A DNA stretch of 64,000 nucleotides from Gemmobacter nectariphilus (GCA_020721445.1 DYMU01000005.1:1-64000); one strand, 5' to 3'. Positions 36,095 to 45,752 are shown, counted from the stretch's first letter. Numbers and translations: made by a program. The notes: generated by a model not told the origin, from the sequence alone.

Positions 36095-37144
36095 ATGGCA
36101 ACAGCATCCCTTTCCATCGACCTAGACGCCCTGGCCGCGAACTGGCGGGCGCTGGACCGCGCCTCGTCTTCGGGCGTGCAAACCGCCGCCGTGGTCAAGG
36201 CCGATGGCTATGGCCTTGGCATCGCGCGTGTGGCGCGGGCGCTGGCGCAGGCGGGTGCGCGACGCTTTTTCGTGGCGGTGACCGAGGAAGGCGCGGCCCT
36301 GCGTCAGGCGCTGGGGCCGGGGCCGCAAATCTGCATCCTGTCGGGCCACATGCCGGGCGATACCGACATGCTGCACGATCTTGACCTGACCCCGATGCTC
36401 AACAGCATTGATCAGGTCACGCGCCAGCTGGAATCGCTGCCCGGCCTGCCGTTCGGCGTGCAGCTTGACACCGGCATGAACCGTCTTGGCATGGAAGAGG
36501 CCGAATGGGAGGCCGTGGCCCCCTTCGTGCTGGAGGCCGGGCCGGAACTGATCATGTCGCATCTGGCCTGCGCCGATGAACCCGACCATGCTCTGAACGA
36601 GGTGCAGCTTGCCACCTTCCACGCGATGACCGATGGCACCGGCGTGCCGCGGTCGCTGGCGGCAACCGGCGGCATCCTTCTGGGGCCGAAATATCATTTC
36701 GACCTGACCCGCCCCGGCATCGGCCTCTATGGCGGTGCACCCTACGAAGGCGCCAGCCGCGTGGTCACCCTGTCCTTGCCGGTGATCCAGACCCGGATCG
36801 TGCAACCGGGTGAGGCCGTGGGCTATGGCTGCACCTGGACCGCTGACGCGCCGACGATGATCGCCACCCTGTCGGGCGGCTATGCCGATGGCTTGCCGCG
36901 CAGCTTGTCCAACGCCGCGGTGCTGTGGGATGGCGATACCCCTTGCCCGCTGGTGGGGCGGGTGTCGATGGACCTGATCACCGTCGATGTCGGCCATCTG
37001 GCTTACGTTCCGCGCAGCCTTGATATCCTTGGCCCGCATCAGACGGTGGATGAACTGGCCGCCATCGCCGGCACCATCGGCTATGAGATCCTGACCGCGC
37101 TTGGCCCGCGTTACAGCCGCCGCTATCTGGAAGGTGGCGCGTGA
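36095..37144 (+). CDS. alr: Alanine racemase
   Basis: A 349-residue PLP enzyme supplying D-alanine for peptidoglycan. The PLP lysine K35 is in VVKADGYG. The second catalytic residue is the Tyr in [16 protein letters not shown] and [12 protein letters not shown] are also visible. It overlaps the next gene by GTGA. Confidence 0.95.
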   Translation: MATASLSIDLDALAANWRALDRASSSGVQTAAVVKADGYGLGIARVARALAQAGARRFFVAVTEEGAALRQALGPGPQICILSGHMPGDTDMLHDLDLTPMLNSIDQVTRQLESLPGLPFGVQLDTGMNRLGMEEAEWEAVAPFVLEAGPELIMSHLACADEPDHALNEVQLATFHAMTDGTGVPRSLAATGGILLGPKYHFDLTRPGIGLYGGAPYEGASRVVTLSLPVIQTRIVQPGEAVGYGCTWTADAPTMIATLSGGYADGLPRSLSNAAVLWDGDTPCPLVGRVSMDLITVDVGHLAYVPRSLDILGPHQTVDELAAIAGTIGYEILTALGPRYSRRYLEGGA

Positions 37145-37923
37145 CCCTGACGCGGGGCTTGCGCGCGCTGGGGCGGCCGGTGCTGGCAAGCCTTGCCGCG
37201 ATTGGCCGCGTCACCCTGTTTGCCACTTTGATCATCGGCCATATCCTGCGCCCGCCGTTTTACGCGCGTGAATTTGGCGTGCAGCTTTTGCACATCGGCT
37301 GGTTCAGCCTGCCGGTGGTCGGGCTGACAGCGCTGTTCACTGGCGGCGCTTTGGCGCTGCAAATCTATTCCGGCGGCGCGCGCTTCAACGCCGAGGCGGT
37401 GGTGCCGTCGATTGTCGCCATTGGCATGGTGCGCGAACTTGGCCCCGTGCTGGGCGGGCTGATGGTGGCGGCGCGGGTGGCATCGTCCATCGCCGCCGAA
37501 CTGGGCACCATGAAGGTGACCGAACAGATCGACGCGCTGACCACGCTGTCGACCAACCCGATCAAATACCTTGCCGTGCCGCGCGTGCTGGCGGCCACAC
37601 TGGCGGTGCCGGTGCTGGTGGGCGTGGGCGATGCCATCGGCATCATGGGCGGCTGGCTGGTCGGCATCACCCGGCTGGATTTCAACTCGGCCACCTACCT
37701 GAAAAACACCATCGACTTTCTGGAAGGCTGGGATGTGGGGTCTGGTCTGGTCAAGGGGGCGGCTTTTGGCTTTATCGTGGCCTTGATGGGCTGCTATCAC
37801 GGCATGACCTCGGGTCGCGGTGCGCAAGGTGTGGGTAAGGCGACCAAATCGGCAGTGGTCGCGGCATCGGTGCTGATCCTTGCCAGCAATTACATCCTGA
37901 CCGAGGTGTTTTTCACCTCATGA
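37141..37923 (+). CDS. mlaE: MlaE-type ABC transporter permease (lipid transport)
   Basis: A 260-residue MlaE/Ttg2B permease. Family motifs visible are [52 protein letters not shown] (core part) and [20 protein letters not shown]. About five membrane segments are visible. GTG 37141 overlaps the alr stop. It probably moves phospholipids or related lipids between membranes; the MCE (MlaD) partner is not in the window. Confidence 0.92.
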   Translation: MTLTRGLRALGRPVLASLAAIGRVTLFATLIIGHILRPPFYAREFGVQLLHIGWFSLPVVGLTALFTGGALALQIYSGGARFNAEAVVPSIVAIGMVRELGPVLGGLMVAARVASSIAAELGTMKVTEQIDALTTLSTNPIKYLAVPRVLAATLAVPVLVGVGDAIGIMGGWLVGITRLDFNSATYLKNTIDFLEGWDVGSGLVKGAAFGFIVALMGCYHGMTSGRGAQGVGKATKSAVVAASVLILASNYILTEVFFTS

Positions 37924-38666
37924 TCGAACTTTCCGGCGTCACCAAGGCCTTCGGGCCGAAAAAGGTTCTGGCGGGGGTCGATCTGACCATTCCGTCGGGA
38001 AAAAGCATGGTCATCATCGGCGGGTCGGGCACCGGCAAATCGGTGCTGCTCAAATGCATCCTTGGCCTGATCGTGCATGACGCAGGCTTCATCACGCTGG
38101 ATGGCCAAGACGTGCGCCGGGCCGAGCGCGACGCCTTTCTGGCCCGCTTTGGCATGCTGTTCCAAGGCGGCGCCTTGTTTGACAGCCTGCGCGTCTGGGA
38201 AAATGTTGCCTTTCGTCTGATGCGCGGCGCGTCGCGTCACCCCAAGGCGCAAGCGCGCGAGATGGCAATTGAAAAGCTGCGCCGGGTTGGTCTGACCCCC
38301 GATGTCGCCGACCTGTACCCCGCCGAATTGTCGGGCGGCATGCAAAAGCGCGTGGGGCTTGCCCGCGCCATCGCCGCCGAGCCCGAGATCATCTTTTTCG
38401 ACGAACCCACCACCGGGCTTGACCCGATCATGGCCGGTGTCATCAATGACCTGATCCGCGAGATCGTGGTCGAGATGGGGGCAACCGCAATGACCATCAC
38501 ACATGACATGAGTTCCGTGCGCGCCATCGCCGATCGGGTGGCGATGCTGCATGACGGGCGGATTCAATGGACCGGGCCAATCGAAGAATTGGACACGTGT
38601 TCAGACCCTTATGTGCAACAGTTCATCCATGGCCGCGCCCATGGCCCGATCAGCGCCATCCGATAG
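37920..38666 (+). CDS. mlaF: MlaF-type ABC transporter ATPase
   Basis: A 248-residue ABC ATPase. Walker A is GGSGTGKSVLL, the signature ELSGGMQKRVGLARA, Walker B EIIFFDEPTTGLDP, and the H-loop ITHDMSS. The LDPIMAGVINDLI extension is typical of Mla ATPases. It overlaps mlaE by ATGA. Confidence 0.94.
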   Translation: MIELSGVTKAFGPKKVLAGVDLTIPSGKSMVIIGGSGTGKSVLLKCILGLIVHDAGFITLDGQDVRRAERDAFLARFGMLFQGGALFDSLRVWENVAFRLMRGASRHPKAQAREMAIEKLRRVGLTPDVADLYPAELSGGMQKRVGLARAIAAEPEIIFFDEPTTGLDPIMAGVINDLIREIVVEMGATAMTITHDMSSVRAIADRVAMLHDGRIQWTGPIEELDTCSDPYVQQFIHGRAHGPISAIR

Positions 38667-38675
38667 GCCGGCAGT

Positions 38676-39125
38676 ATGGGCGGGATGTTTCAGGCCGATC
38701 TGAGCTTTCTGTTCGAGCAGCCGTCGATCTGGCGATCCCTGGTGCAGGTCTTGATCACCACCACCCCGCTGGCCATTGCCCTGTCGGGATTTGCCGTCTG
38801 GCGGGTTGGCGACCGCAATGGCGTGCTGCTGATGCTGTGGGTGGTGATCTACATGATCTGGATGCTGTGGCCCACCCCGCTGCAACCCGAACTGATCTTG
38901 CCGGGGCGCGTGGTCTCGGTGATCGGATGGTTCTGGCTGTTGGGGGCCTGGGCACGGCGCGTCAACTGGCATCAGCCACTGCTGTTGGCATCCAACAGCG
39001 TTGTGGTGGCCTTCCTGATCGCGCTGACCCTGACCACGGGCGTTGCCGGCTTGCGCGATGTCATGGGCTGGGATCAGCCGACGGGGCCTGACCTGTCCTT
39101 GGGCAGCGGCGGACAAACCCCATGA
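38676..39125 (+). CDS. Small membrane protein of unknown function
   Basis: A 149-residue protein with about four hydrophobic segments (VLITTTPLAIALSGFAVW, LLMLWVVIYMIWMLW, VSVIGWFWLLGAW, NSVVVAFLIALTLTTGVAGL). I do not recognise the family. It lies nine bases after mlaF and overlaps the PqiA-like gene by four bases. It is therefore probably part of the same envelope-lipid operon. Confidence 0.75.
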   Translation: MGGMFQADLSFLFEQPSIWRSLVQVLITTTPLAIALSGFAVWRVGDRNGVLLMLWVVIYMIWMLWPTPLQPELILPGRVVSVIGWFWLLGAWARRVNWHQPLLLASNSVVVAFLIALTLTTGVAGLRDVMGWDQPTGPDLSLGSGGQTP

Positions 39126-39541
39126 AATGGCTGAACCTGTGTCTTCTGGTGCTGTTTCCCGTCGCCTGGTTTGCGCCCCTGCTGCGCGCGGGGCTGCTGC
39201 CGCTGTTCGGGCTGGACGAGATTTCGGTGATCTCGGGCCTGCAATCGCTGTGGGGCAGCGACCCGGTGCTGGCGCTGGTGGTGACCAGCATGGCGATCTT
39301 TGCGCCCTGGGCCAAGACCATCGGCCTGGCCCTGTTGGACTTTGGCCTGCTGTCGCCGCGCGCCCTGCCCGCGCTGCATCTGCTGGGCAAGCTGGCGATG
39401 GCCGATATCTTCCTGATTGCGCTTTATATCGTCATCGTCAAGGGCATCGGGCTGGCCACGGTCGAGGTGGCCTGGGGCACCTGGCTGTTCACCGCTTGCG
39501 TGTTGGCCAGCCTGCTGCTGTCGCATCGCGGCAAGGCTTGA
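39122..39541 (+). CDS. PqiA-like inner-membrane protein
   Basis: A 139-residue protein resembling one half of paraquat-inducible protein A: four membrane helices and the motif LHLLGKLAMADIFLIALYIVIVKG. Full-length PqiA has two such halves. This single-half form lacks an N-terminal zinc-ribbon pair. PqiA works with MCE proteins, which fits linkage to mlaEF. Confidence 0.8.
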   Translation: MKWLNLCLLVLFPVAWFAPLLRAGLLPLFGLDEISVISGLQSLWGSDPVLALVVTSMAIFAPWAKTIGLALLDFGLLSPRALPALHLLGKLAMADIFLIALYIVIVKGIGLATVEVAWGTWLFTACVLASLLLSHRGKA

Positions 39542-39573
39542 AGCGCGCCCCCAATCCGGGCTAGGGCTGTGAC

Positions 39574-40929
39574 ATGAGCAAAGCGCCCGCCTTTACCTGC
39601 ACCGCCTGCGGTGTTTCCCACAAGAAATGGCAAGGCCGCTGCGATGCCTGCGGGGCGTGGAATTCCGTCGTCGAAGAAGCGCCGCTGTCGGCGGGGCCAA
39701 AATCGCTGGGCGGCCGCGGTCGCAGTATTGCGCTGACCGATCTGGCCACCGAAGAGGCGCCGCCGCTACGCGCAAGCTCGGGCATTGACGAGCTGGACCG
39801 CGTGCTGGGCGGCGGGCTGGTCGCGGCCTCGGCCATTCTGGTGGGCGGCGATCCGGGCATCGGCAAATCCACCCTGCTGTTGCAAGCTGCGGCAAGTTTT
39901 GCCCGCACCGGCCTGAAAGTCATGTATATTTCCGGCGAAGAGGCCCCGGCCCAAGTGCGGATGCGGGCCCAAAGGCTGGACCTGCAAGATGCCCCCGTTG
40001 CCTTGGGCGCGGAAACCAATCTGCGCGACATCCTGACCACGCTGGACGCCGAACGCCCGGCGTTGGCCATCATCGACAGCATCCAGACCATGTGGCTGGA
40101 CACGGTTGAGGCTGCCCCCGGTTCTGTGTCACAGGTGCGCGCGGCGGCGCATGAGCTGGTGACTTTCGCAAAAAAGCGCGGCGTTGCAGTCATTCTGGTC
40201 GGCCATGTCACCAAGGACGGCCAGATCGCCGGCCCGCGCGTCGTCGAACACATGGTCGATACCGTGCTTTATTTCGAGGGCGAGCGCGGCCATCAGTTCC
40301 GCATCCTGCGCGCGGTGAAGAACCGCTTTGGCCCGGCCGATGAAATCGGGGTGTTCGAGATGACGGGCGGCGGCTTGGCGCAGGTCACCAACCCCTCGGC
40401 GCTGTTTTTGTCCGACCGTGATCGCCCCGCGCCCGGATCAGCGGTGTTTGCCGGGATCGAGGGCACAAGGCCGGTGCTGACCGAGATCCAGGCGCTGGTC
40501 GCCCCGTCCACCCTTGGCACCCCGCGCCGCACCGTGGTGGGGCTTGATTCGGGGCGGCTGTCGACGATTCTGGCGGTGCTTGAGGCGCGTTGCGGCATCC
40601 CCTTCACCGGCATGGATGTGTTCCTGAACGTGGCGGGCGGCTTGCGCGTCAACGAACCCGCCGCCGATCTGGCGGTGGCAGGTGCCCTGTTGTCGGCGCG
40701 CGAGGATGTGGCAATTCCGCCAGATATGGTGCTTTTCGGGGAAATCTCGCTGTCGGGCGCGCTGCGCCCGGTAGGACAGACCGAAAACAGGTTGAAAGAG
40801 GCTTCGAAACTTGGTTTTCAACAGGCCACCTTGCCGACGCGGTCGAAAACCGCGGGCGGGTCAGGCATGAAACTGCGCGAAATGGCCGATCTTGCGGCTT
40901 TTGTGGGCGAGATGTTCGGCGCAGGCTGA
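39574..40929 (+). CDS. radA: DNA repair protein RadA
   Basis: A 451-residue RecA-like branch-migration helicase. It has an N-terminal zinc finger (CTACG...CDACGAW), Walker A GGDPGIGKST, the RadA-specific KNRFG motif (VKNRFGPADE) and a C-terminal Lon-like domain (GLDSGRLSTILAVLEARCG, LFGEISLSGALRPV). It is about the usual length. cvpA follows after 19 bases. Confidence 0.96.
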   Translation: MSKAPAFTCTACGVSHKKWQGRCDACGAWNSVVEEAPLSAGPKSLGGRGRSIALTDLATEEAPPLRASSGIDELDRVLGGGLVAASAILVGGDPGIGKSTLLLQAAASFARTGLKVMYISGEEAPAQVRMRAQRLDLQDAPVALGAETNLRDILTTLDAERPALAIIDSIQTMWLDTVEAAPGSVSQVRAAAHELVTFAKKRGVAVILVGHVTKDGQIAGPRVVEHMVDTVLYFEGERGHQFRILRAVKNRFGPADEIGVFEMTGGGLAQVTNPSALFLSDRDRPAPGSAVFAGIEGTRPVLTEIQALVAPSTLGTPRRTVVGLDSGRLSTILAVLEARCGIPFTGMDVFLNVAGGLRVNEPAADLAVAGALLSAREDVAIPPDMVLFGEISLSGALRPVGQTENRLKEASKLGFQQATLPTRSKTAGGSGMKLREMADLAAFVGEMFGAG

Positions 40930-40948
40930 TGCGCGAAGGAGTGGACGG

Positions 40949-41536
40949 ATGGACGGCTTTACCTTGATCGACGCCCTGGTGGCGGGCGTGATCGTCCTGT
41001 CGGCGATCCTTGCCTATTCACGCGGTCTGGTGCGCGAGGCTCTGGCGATTGCGGGCTGGGTGGGCGCGGCCATTCTTGCCTTTGTCTTCGCCCCCGCCGC
41101 ACAGCCGCTGATCAAGGAACTGCCGGTGGTGGGCGAGTTTCTGGGCGACAGTTGCGAATTGTCGATCATCGGCGCCTTCGCGGTGGTGTTTGCCATCGGT
41201 CTGGTCATCGCATCGCTGTTCACCCCGCTGTTTGCCAGCGTCGTGCAACGCTCGGCACTGGGGGGCATTGACCAGGCGCTTGGCTTTTTGTTCGGCGTGG
41301 CGCGGGGGGTCATTCTGGTGGCGGTGGCGTTCATCGTCTACGATCGTGCGGTTGCGGCCAACACCGTGCCGATGGTTGACGAGTCACGCTCGGCCAAGGT
41401 GTTTGCCAGCTTTCAGGAAAATATCGACAAGAACATCCCCGCCGATGCGCCGGGCTGGATCGTGTCGCGTTACAATGATCTGACGGCGGTCTGCGCGGCC
41501 CCGGCGGCGGCCCCTACAGCGGCCCCTTCGAACTGA
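40949..41536 (+). CDS. cvpA: CvpA family membrane protein
   Basis: A 195-residue CvpA-type protein with four to five helices (FTLIDALVAGVIVLSAILAYSRG opening, GWVGAAILAFVFAP). The C-terminal tail is Ala/Pro-rich. CvpA commonly precedes purF, as here, and is linked to envelope stress and colicin V production in E. coli. ATG 40949 follows GCGAAGGAGTGGACGG. Confidence 0.9.
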   Translation: MDGFTLIDALVAGVIVLSAILAYSRGLVREALAIAGWVGAAILAFVFAPAAQPLIKELPVVGEFLGDSCELSIIGAFAVVFAIGLVIASLFTPLFASVVQRSALGGIDQALGFLFGVARGVILVAVAFIVYDRAVAANTVPMVDESRSAKVFASFQENIDKNIPADAPGWIVSRYNDLTAVCAAPAAAPTAAPSN

Positions 41537-41639
41537 CCCGCCGCAGCGCAGCAAATTGACCGGCCGTGCCCGTTTCGGGACGTGACACTTGCGTGACGTT
41601 GGCTTACACGAAGGTCATCTGCCATAGACGGAGTCGCCC

Positions 41640-43106
41640 ATGCGCCCCTTCCTGTCCCACCCCTTTGATGATGACAAGTTGAAGGAAGAGTGCGGGATCT
41701 TTGGCGTCATCGGCGTGTCCGATGCGGCCAATTTCACCGCCCTCGGCCTGCATGCCCTGCAACACCGCGGGCAAGAGGCCGGCGGCATCGTCAGCTACCA
41801 CCCCGACCACGGCTTCAACTCGGCCCGCCGCTTTGGCTATGTGCGGGACAATTTCACCAAGGCCGATGTGATGGACACGCTGCCCGGCCAACTGGCCATC
41901 GGCCATGTGCGCTATTCCACCGCCGGGTCCAAGGGCGCCACCGCGATCCGCGATGTGCAGCCGTTCTTTGGCGAGTTCTCGATGGGCGGTTGTGCCATCG
42001 CCCACAACGGCAACCTGACCAACGCCAACGCCCTGCGGCGCGAGTTGATCGAGCGCGGCTCGATCTTCCAGTCGTCATCGGACAGCGAATGCATCATCCA
42101 CCTGATGGCGCGCTCGATCCAGAAAAACCTGTCCGAGCGCATCAAGGACGCGCTGCGCGCCTGCGAAGGTGCGTTTTCGGTGGTCGCCATGACCCGCACC
42201 AAGCTGATCGGTGTGCGCGACAGCCTTGGGGTGCGGCCGCTGGTGCTGGGCCGAATCTCGGATCATGGCTGGGCACTGTCGTCGGAAACCTGCGCGCTGG
42301 ATATCATCGGTGCCGATTTCGTGCGCGAAATCGAACCCGGCGAAATGGTGGTGATCGAAGGCAACAAGGTGATCTCGACCCGCCCCTTCAACCCGGCCCC
42401 ATCGCGGTTTTGCATCTTCGAGCAGGTGTATTTCTCGCGCCCCGACAGCATCATCGGCGGCCGCTCGGTCTATGAAACCCGCCACCAGATCGGCGTCGAA
42501 CTGGCGCGTGAGGCCCCGGTGGATGGCGATCTGGTCTGCCCGGTGCCCGACTCTGGCACCCCCGCCGCCATCGGCTACAGTCAGGAATCAGGCATCCCCT
42601 ATGCGATGGGGATCATCCGCAACCAATACATGGGCCGTACCTTCATCGAGCCGACCGAGAGCATCCGCAACATGGGGGTGCGGCTGAAGCTGAACGTCAA
42701 CCGCGCGCTGATCAAGGGCAAACGGGTGATCCTCGTCGACGACTCGGTGGTGCGCGGCACCACCAGCCGCAAGATCAAGGACATGATCCTTGAGGCCGGT
42801 GCCGCCGAAGTGCACTTCCGCATCGCCTCGCCGCCCACCGCCTGGCCGTGCTTTTACGGCGTCGATACGCCAGAACGCTCAAAGCTGCTGGCCGCCACCA
42901 TGACCGAAGAGGAAATGCGCGTCTGGATAGGGGTGGACAGCCTGAAGTTCATCTCGCTTGACGGGCTTTACCGCGCCGCGGGGCAAGCCGCGGGCCGCAA
43001 CCCGGCTGCGCCCAAGTTCTGCGACGCCTGCTTTTCCGGTGACTACCCGGTCGCGCCGTCCGACAAGATCGCCCAAGGGTTTGAGATGAAAGCCGCCGCA
43101 GAATGA
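41640..43106 (+). CDS. purF: Amidophosphoribosyltransferase
   Basis: A 488-residue glutamine PRPP amidotransferase, the first committed step of purine synthesis. The glutaminase nucleophile is C18 (EECGIFGVIG) after an 17-residue N-terminal extension that would be processed. HNGNLTNA and SSSDSECIIHLM lie in the amidotransferase domain. The PRPP loop is VILVDDSVVRGTTSRK. Confidence 0.96.
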   Translation: MRPFLSHPFDDDKLKEECGIFGVIGVSDAANFTALGLHALQHRGQEAGGIVSYHPDHGFNSARRFGYVRDNFTKADVMDTLPGQLAIGHVRYSTAGSKGATAIRDVQPFFGEFSMGGCAIAHNGNLTNANALRRELIERGSIFQSSSDSECIIHLMARSIQKNLSERIKDALRACEGAFSVVAMTRTKLIGVRDSLGVRPLVLGRISDHGWALSSETCALDIIGADFVREIEPGEMVVIEGNKVISTRPFNPAPSRFCIFEQVYFSRPDSIIGGRSVYETRHQIGVELAREAPVDGDLVCPVPDSGTPAAIGYSQESGIPYAMGIIRNQYMGRTFIEPTESIRNMGVRLKLNVNRALIKGKRVILVDDSVVRGTTSRKIKDMILEAGAAEVHFRIASPPTAWPCFYGVDTPERSKLLAATMTEEEMRVWIGVDSLKFISLDGLYRAAGQAAGRNPAAPKFCDACFSGDYPVAPSDKIAQGFEMKAAAE

Positions 43107-43462
43107 CCCCGGGCGTCAAGGCCTACCTTGACGCCCTACCCCCCGACCTACGCGCCGCACTGCATGACCTGCGCGCCCTGTTGCAAGCCCTGCTGCCCGA
43201 TCATCCCGAGGTGATCTCCTACGCCATGCCGGGCTTTCGCGCGCCGGGGCCAAAGGGCCGCATGATCGTGGGCTATGCTGCCTTCGCAAGGCATCTGGGG
43301 CTTTACCCGCATTCCGGCAGCATCATCCCGAACATCGACTGCACCCCGTTCAAGACAACGAAAAGCGGTGTCCTGTTCATGCCATCGCATCCCCTGCCCC
43401 CGGCGCTTGTCACAACCATTATCCGGGCGCGGCAGGCCGAAGTCGCGGCCATCCGTCGCTGA
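43103..43462 (+). CDS. DUF1801 protein
   Basis: A 119-residue DUF1801/YdhG-like protein with the YAMPGFR motif and LGLYPHSG. Members include an iron chaperone, but most have no known function. The ATG overlaps the purF stop (ATGA), so it is translated with purF. Confidence 0.85.
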   Translation: MTPGVKAYLDALPPDLRAALHDLRALLQALLPDHPEVISYAMPGFRAPGPKGRMIVGYAAFARHLGLYPHSGSIIPNIDCTPFKTTKSGVLFMPSHPLPPALVTTIIRARQAEVAAIRR

Positions 43463-43480
43463 TGTCTGACCTTGCCCTTT

Positions 43481-43510
43481 CCTCTTGGCTGAAATACCCC
43501 CGCCGGAGGC
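43481..43510. repeat. Dispersed intergenic element, copy 3 (left arm only)
   Basis: CCTCTTGG (43481-43488) followed by AAATACCCCC and GCCGGAGGC. The first arm matches the element at 33418 almost base for base. The return arm is absent. It lies in the leader of the SDR gene. Confidence 0.65.
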
Positions 43511-43547
43511 TCCCGCCCTCAGCCCCAATTGCGAAAGGCCCCAGATC

Positions 43548-44204
43548 ATGACCCAGAACATCGCCCTTGTTACCGGTGCCTCGCGCGGGCTTGGCGCGGC
43601 CATCGCCGAACAGCTTGCGCGGAGTGGCTGGCATGTGGTGGCGGTGGCGCGCACCGTTGGCGGGCTGGAAGATCTGGATGACCGGGTCAAAAAGGCCGCG
43701 GGCACGGGCACGGGCGGGCTGACGCTGGCCCCGATGGACATCACCGATGACGATGCGATGCGGCATCTGTGCCGGTCGATCCATGACCGCTGGGGTGGGC
43801 TGCAATTCTGGGCGCATACCGCGATCAGGGCCGAGTCGCTGACGCCTGCCGCCTCGGTGGACATGAAGGATCTGGACAAATCGGTCGCGGTCAACCTGCG
43901 GGCAACTGCCTTCCTGATCACCATGGTGGAACCGCTGCTGCGCGCCGGCAACGGCACCGCGATGTTCTTTGATGACCCGGTGGCTGCGAAAAAATTCGCG
44001 GGCACCTATGGTGCCACCAAGGCCGGCCAGATGGCGCTGGCCCGCAACTGGCAGGCCGAGACGCGTCGCATCGGCCCGCGGGTGCTGGTCGAAACCCCGC
44101 AGCCGATGCCAACGGCGGTGCGGGCGCGGTTCTTCCCCAGCGAAGACCGCAGCCCGTTGACCGACACCCGCGACGAAGCCGCGCGCCTGATCGGGCTTAT
44201 CTAA
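43548..44204 (+). CDS. Atypical SDR-family protein
   Basis: A 218-residue short-chain dehydrogenase fold with the nucleotide motif TGASRGLG (residues 9-16) and a YxxxK pair (Y154, K158 in GTYGATKAG). The usual catalytic Ser about 13 residues before the Tyr is not present: the region reads FFDDP (140-144). The NNAG motif is also altered (AHTA). It may be a reductase with a changed mechanism or a non-catalytic member. It is convergent with the next gene and overlaps it by eight bases. Confidence 0.85.
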   Translation: MTQNIALVTGASRGLGAAIAEQLARSGWHVVAVARTVGGLEDLDDRVKKAAGTGTGGLTLAPMDITDDDAMRHLCRSIHDRWGGLQFWAHTAIRAESLTPAASVDMKDLDKSVAVNLRATAFLITMVEPLLRAGNGTAMFFDDPVAAKKFAGTYGATKAGQMALARNWQAETRRIGPRVLVETPQPMPTAVRARFFPSEDRSPLTDTRDEAARLIGLI

Positions 44205-45300
44205 GCGCCGCGGCCATTGCCTCCCACAGCGCCTCGGTCGGTTCCACCCCGATTGACAGCCGCACAAAGCCTTCGGGCACCGCGTCGCCCCAGCGGGCGC
44301 GGCGCTCGCCCGCCGAATGGGTGCCGCCGAAACTGGTGGATCGGACGATATAGGGGCAGCGCTCCAGAAAGCCTTCGGCCACGGTGGCGTCTTTCAGCGT
44401 CATGCCGATCAGAAAGCCAAAGCCCGCCATCTGCCGCGCCGACAGCGCGTGCGACGGGTCATCGGGCAGCCCCGGATAGCGCAGTTTCAGCACCATGGGA
44501 TGCTCGGCCAACCGTGCAGCGATCACCCCGGCGCTGGCGCACATCCGCTCCAGCCGCAGCTCCAGCGTCTCCAACCCGCGATGCACCAGCCAGGCCTCCA
44601 GCGCGCCGGGGGTGGCGCCCGACATCCGCCGCCAGTCGCGCACCCGTGCCATCCGGGCGGCATCGCGGCCCGCGACATGGCCAAACAGCGCGTCACTGTG
44701 GCCAGCAGGGGCCTTGGTATCGGCGGCCACCACCAGATCGGCGCCAAGGTCCAGCGGGCGCTGCAACAAGGGCGTCATCGTGGTGTTGTCCACGATCACC
44801 ACCGCCCCCGCCGCATGGGCGCGCGCCACCACATCGGCAATATCCACCACATCCAGCCCCGGATTGGACGGGGTTTCAAGGTAAACCACCGCCGCCCCGG
44901 TGAAATCCGCGGTCGCATAGGAAAGCGTCGGGATCTGCACCACATCGACCCCCAGCGGGGTCAGGAAACCTTGGCTCAGCACCCGCGTCACGTAATAGCC
45001 ATCCGACGGAATGATCACCCGGTCCCCGGCCTTCAACGTGGCAAACAACGATGCCGCAATCGCCGCCATCCCGGTGGGAAAGGCCACGCATTCGGCGTCT
45101 TCCAGCAGGGCAAGCTGGGCCTCGACCGCGTCCCACGTCGGGGTGCCGTTTCGGCCATAGACGAAAGCCGCACCCTGCACGTCGGGCAAATGATAGCTCG
45201 TCGAGGTGGTCAGCGGCAACGAGACCGGGTCGCCCTTTTGCAGCCCCGCGCTGCGGTGGTGCAAAAGCCCGGCCAAACGGCGCTGCATGTCGGTATCCAT
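44197..45300 (-). CDS. metC: Cys/Met-metabolism PLP enzyme (cystathionine beta-lyase type)
   Basis: A 367-residue fold-type I PLP enzyme. Signatures are YGRNGTPTW (substrate/PLP loop from the neighbouring subunit), FPTGMAAI, ETPSNPGLDVVD, and the PLP lysine in ADTKAPAGHSDALFGHV. STSFGGTHS follows. The sequence fits cystathionine lyases; whether beta-lyase, gamma-lyase or synthase cannot be fixed by eye. It fits the sulfur theme of the window. Confidence 0.85.
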   Translation of the reverse strand: MDTDMQRRLAGLLHHRSAGLQKGDPVSLPLTTSTSYHLPDVQGAAFVYGRNGTPTWDAVEAQLALLEDAECVAFPTGMAAIAASLFATLKAGDRVIIPSDGYYVTRVLSQGFLTPLGVDVVQIPTLSYATADFTGAAVVYLETPSNPGLDVVDIADVVARAHAAGAVVIVDNTTMTPLLQRPLDLGADLVVAADTKAPAGHSDALFGHVAGRDAARMARVRDWRRMSGATPGALEAWLVHRGLETLELRLERMCASAGVIAARLAEHPMVLKLRYPGLPDDPSHALSARQMAGFGFLIGMTLKDATVAEGFLERCPYIVRSTSFGGTHSAGERRARWGDAVPEGFVRLSIGVEPTEALWEAMAAALR

Positions 45301-45718
45301 CCCCTACCCCCTTGATTTTGTGCGCCTGACAATCGGTCAGCCGCACGGGATTGGCAAGGGTGGTGAACATTGGCTTGATGTCCGGCCTCGCATCGGCCGT
45401 TCGCCATTTTCGACCGGTCATCTGTCCCGTCAGAGGGCAGCGCCTGACCGCCGGGTGGGCGCCGCAACATCAGTTCTAGGCGCTTTATGGTTCAACAACT
45501 CCCACAGGAATTCTGCTGGTGACGTTGCAAAAGCGCCCGCCCGAGGGGGGTGATGAGCGAAAAGAAATCTTCCGGTGGAAGATTTCCGCGAAGAACGCCC
45601 GGCCCGTGGCCGGACCGGGAGGCGGGCGCTGCCCGGCGGCGCTAAAGCGCCTTGATTCCGGGCGAAGGAAAAGAAAACGGCAACGTCCCCAAGCCAGTCA
45701 GAACCAGTCGGACCAAGC
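45301..45718. other. Gene-free, structure-rich intergenic region
   Basis: No convincing gene. The main feature is an inverted repeat AGCGCCCGCC (45532-45541) with GGCGGGCGCT (45621-45630). It encloses a perfect 10-bp hairpin GAAATCTTCC/GGAAGATTTC (45564-45586, 3-base loop) and a 6-bp CCGGCC/GGCCGG stem near 45601-45612. This is a possible multi-branched RNA fold. 45301-45531 shows nothing I can assign except the possible promoter zone of the lyase gene. Confidence 0.5.
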
Positions 45719-45752
45719 AAAAAGCCCCCGAAGCTGCCTTCGGGGGCTTTTT
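45719..45752. terminator. Strong bidirectional intrinsic terminator
   Basis: A 15-bp perfect stem, AAAAAGCCCCCGAAG (45719-45733) with its complement (45738-45752), 4-base loop, A-tract on one side and T-tract on the other. It lies just downstream of the cyclophilin gene on the minus strand. It also ends anything transcribed rightward from 45532-45718. Confidence 0.9.

Noticed and set aside
34329-36107. 592-codon antisense frame over dnaB
   Set aside because: Same codon-bias artefact; dnaB has full helicase motifs.
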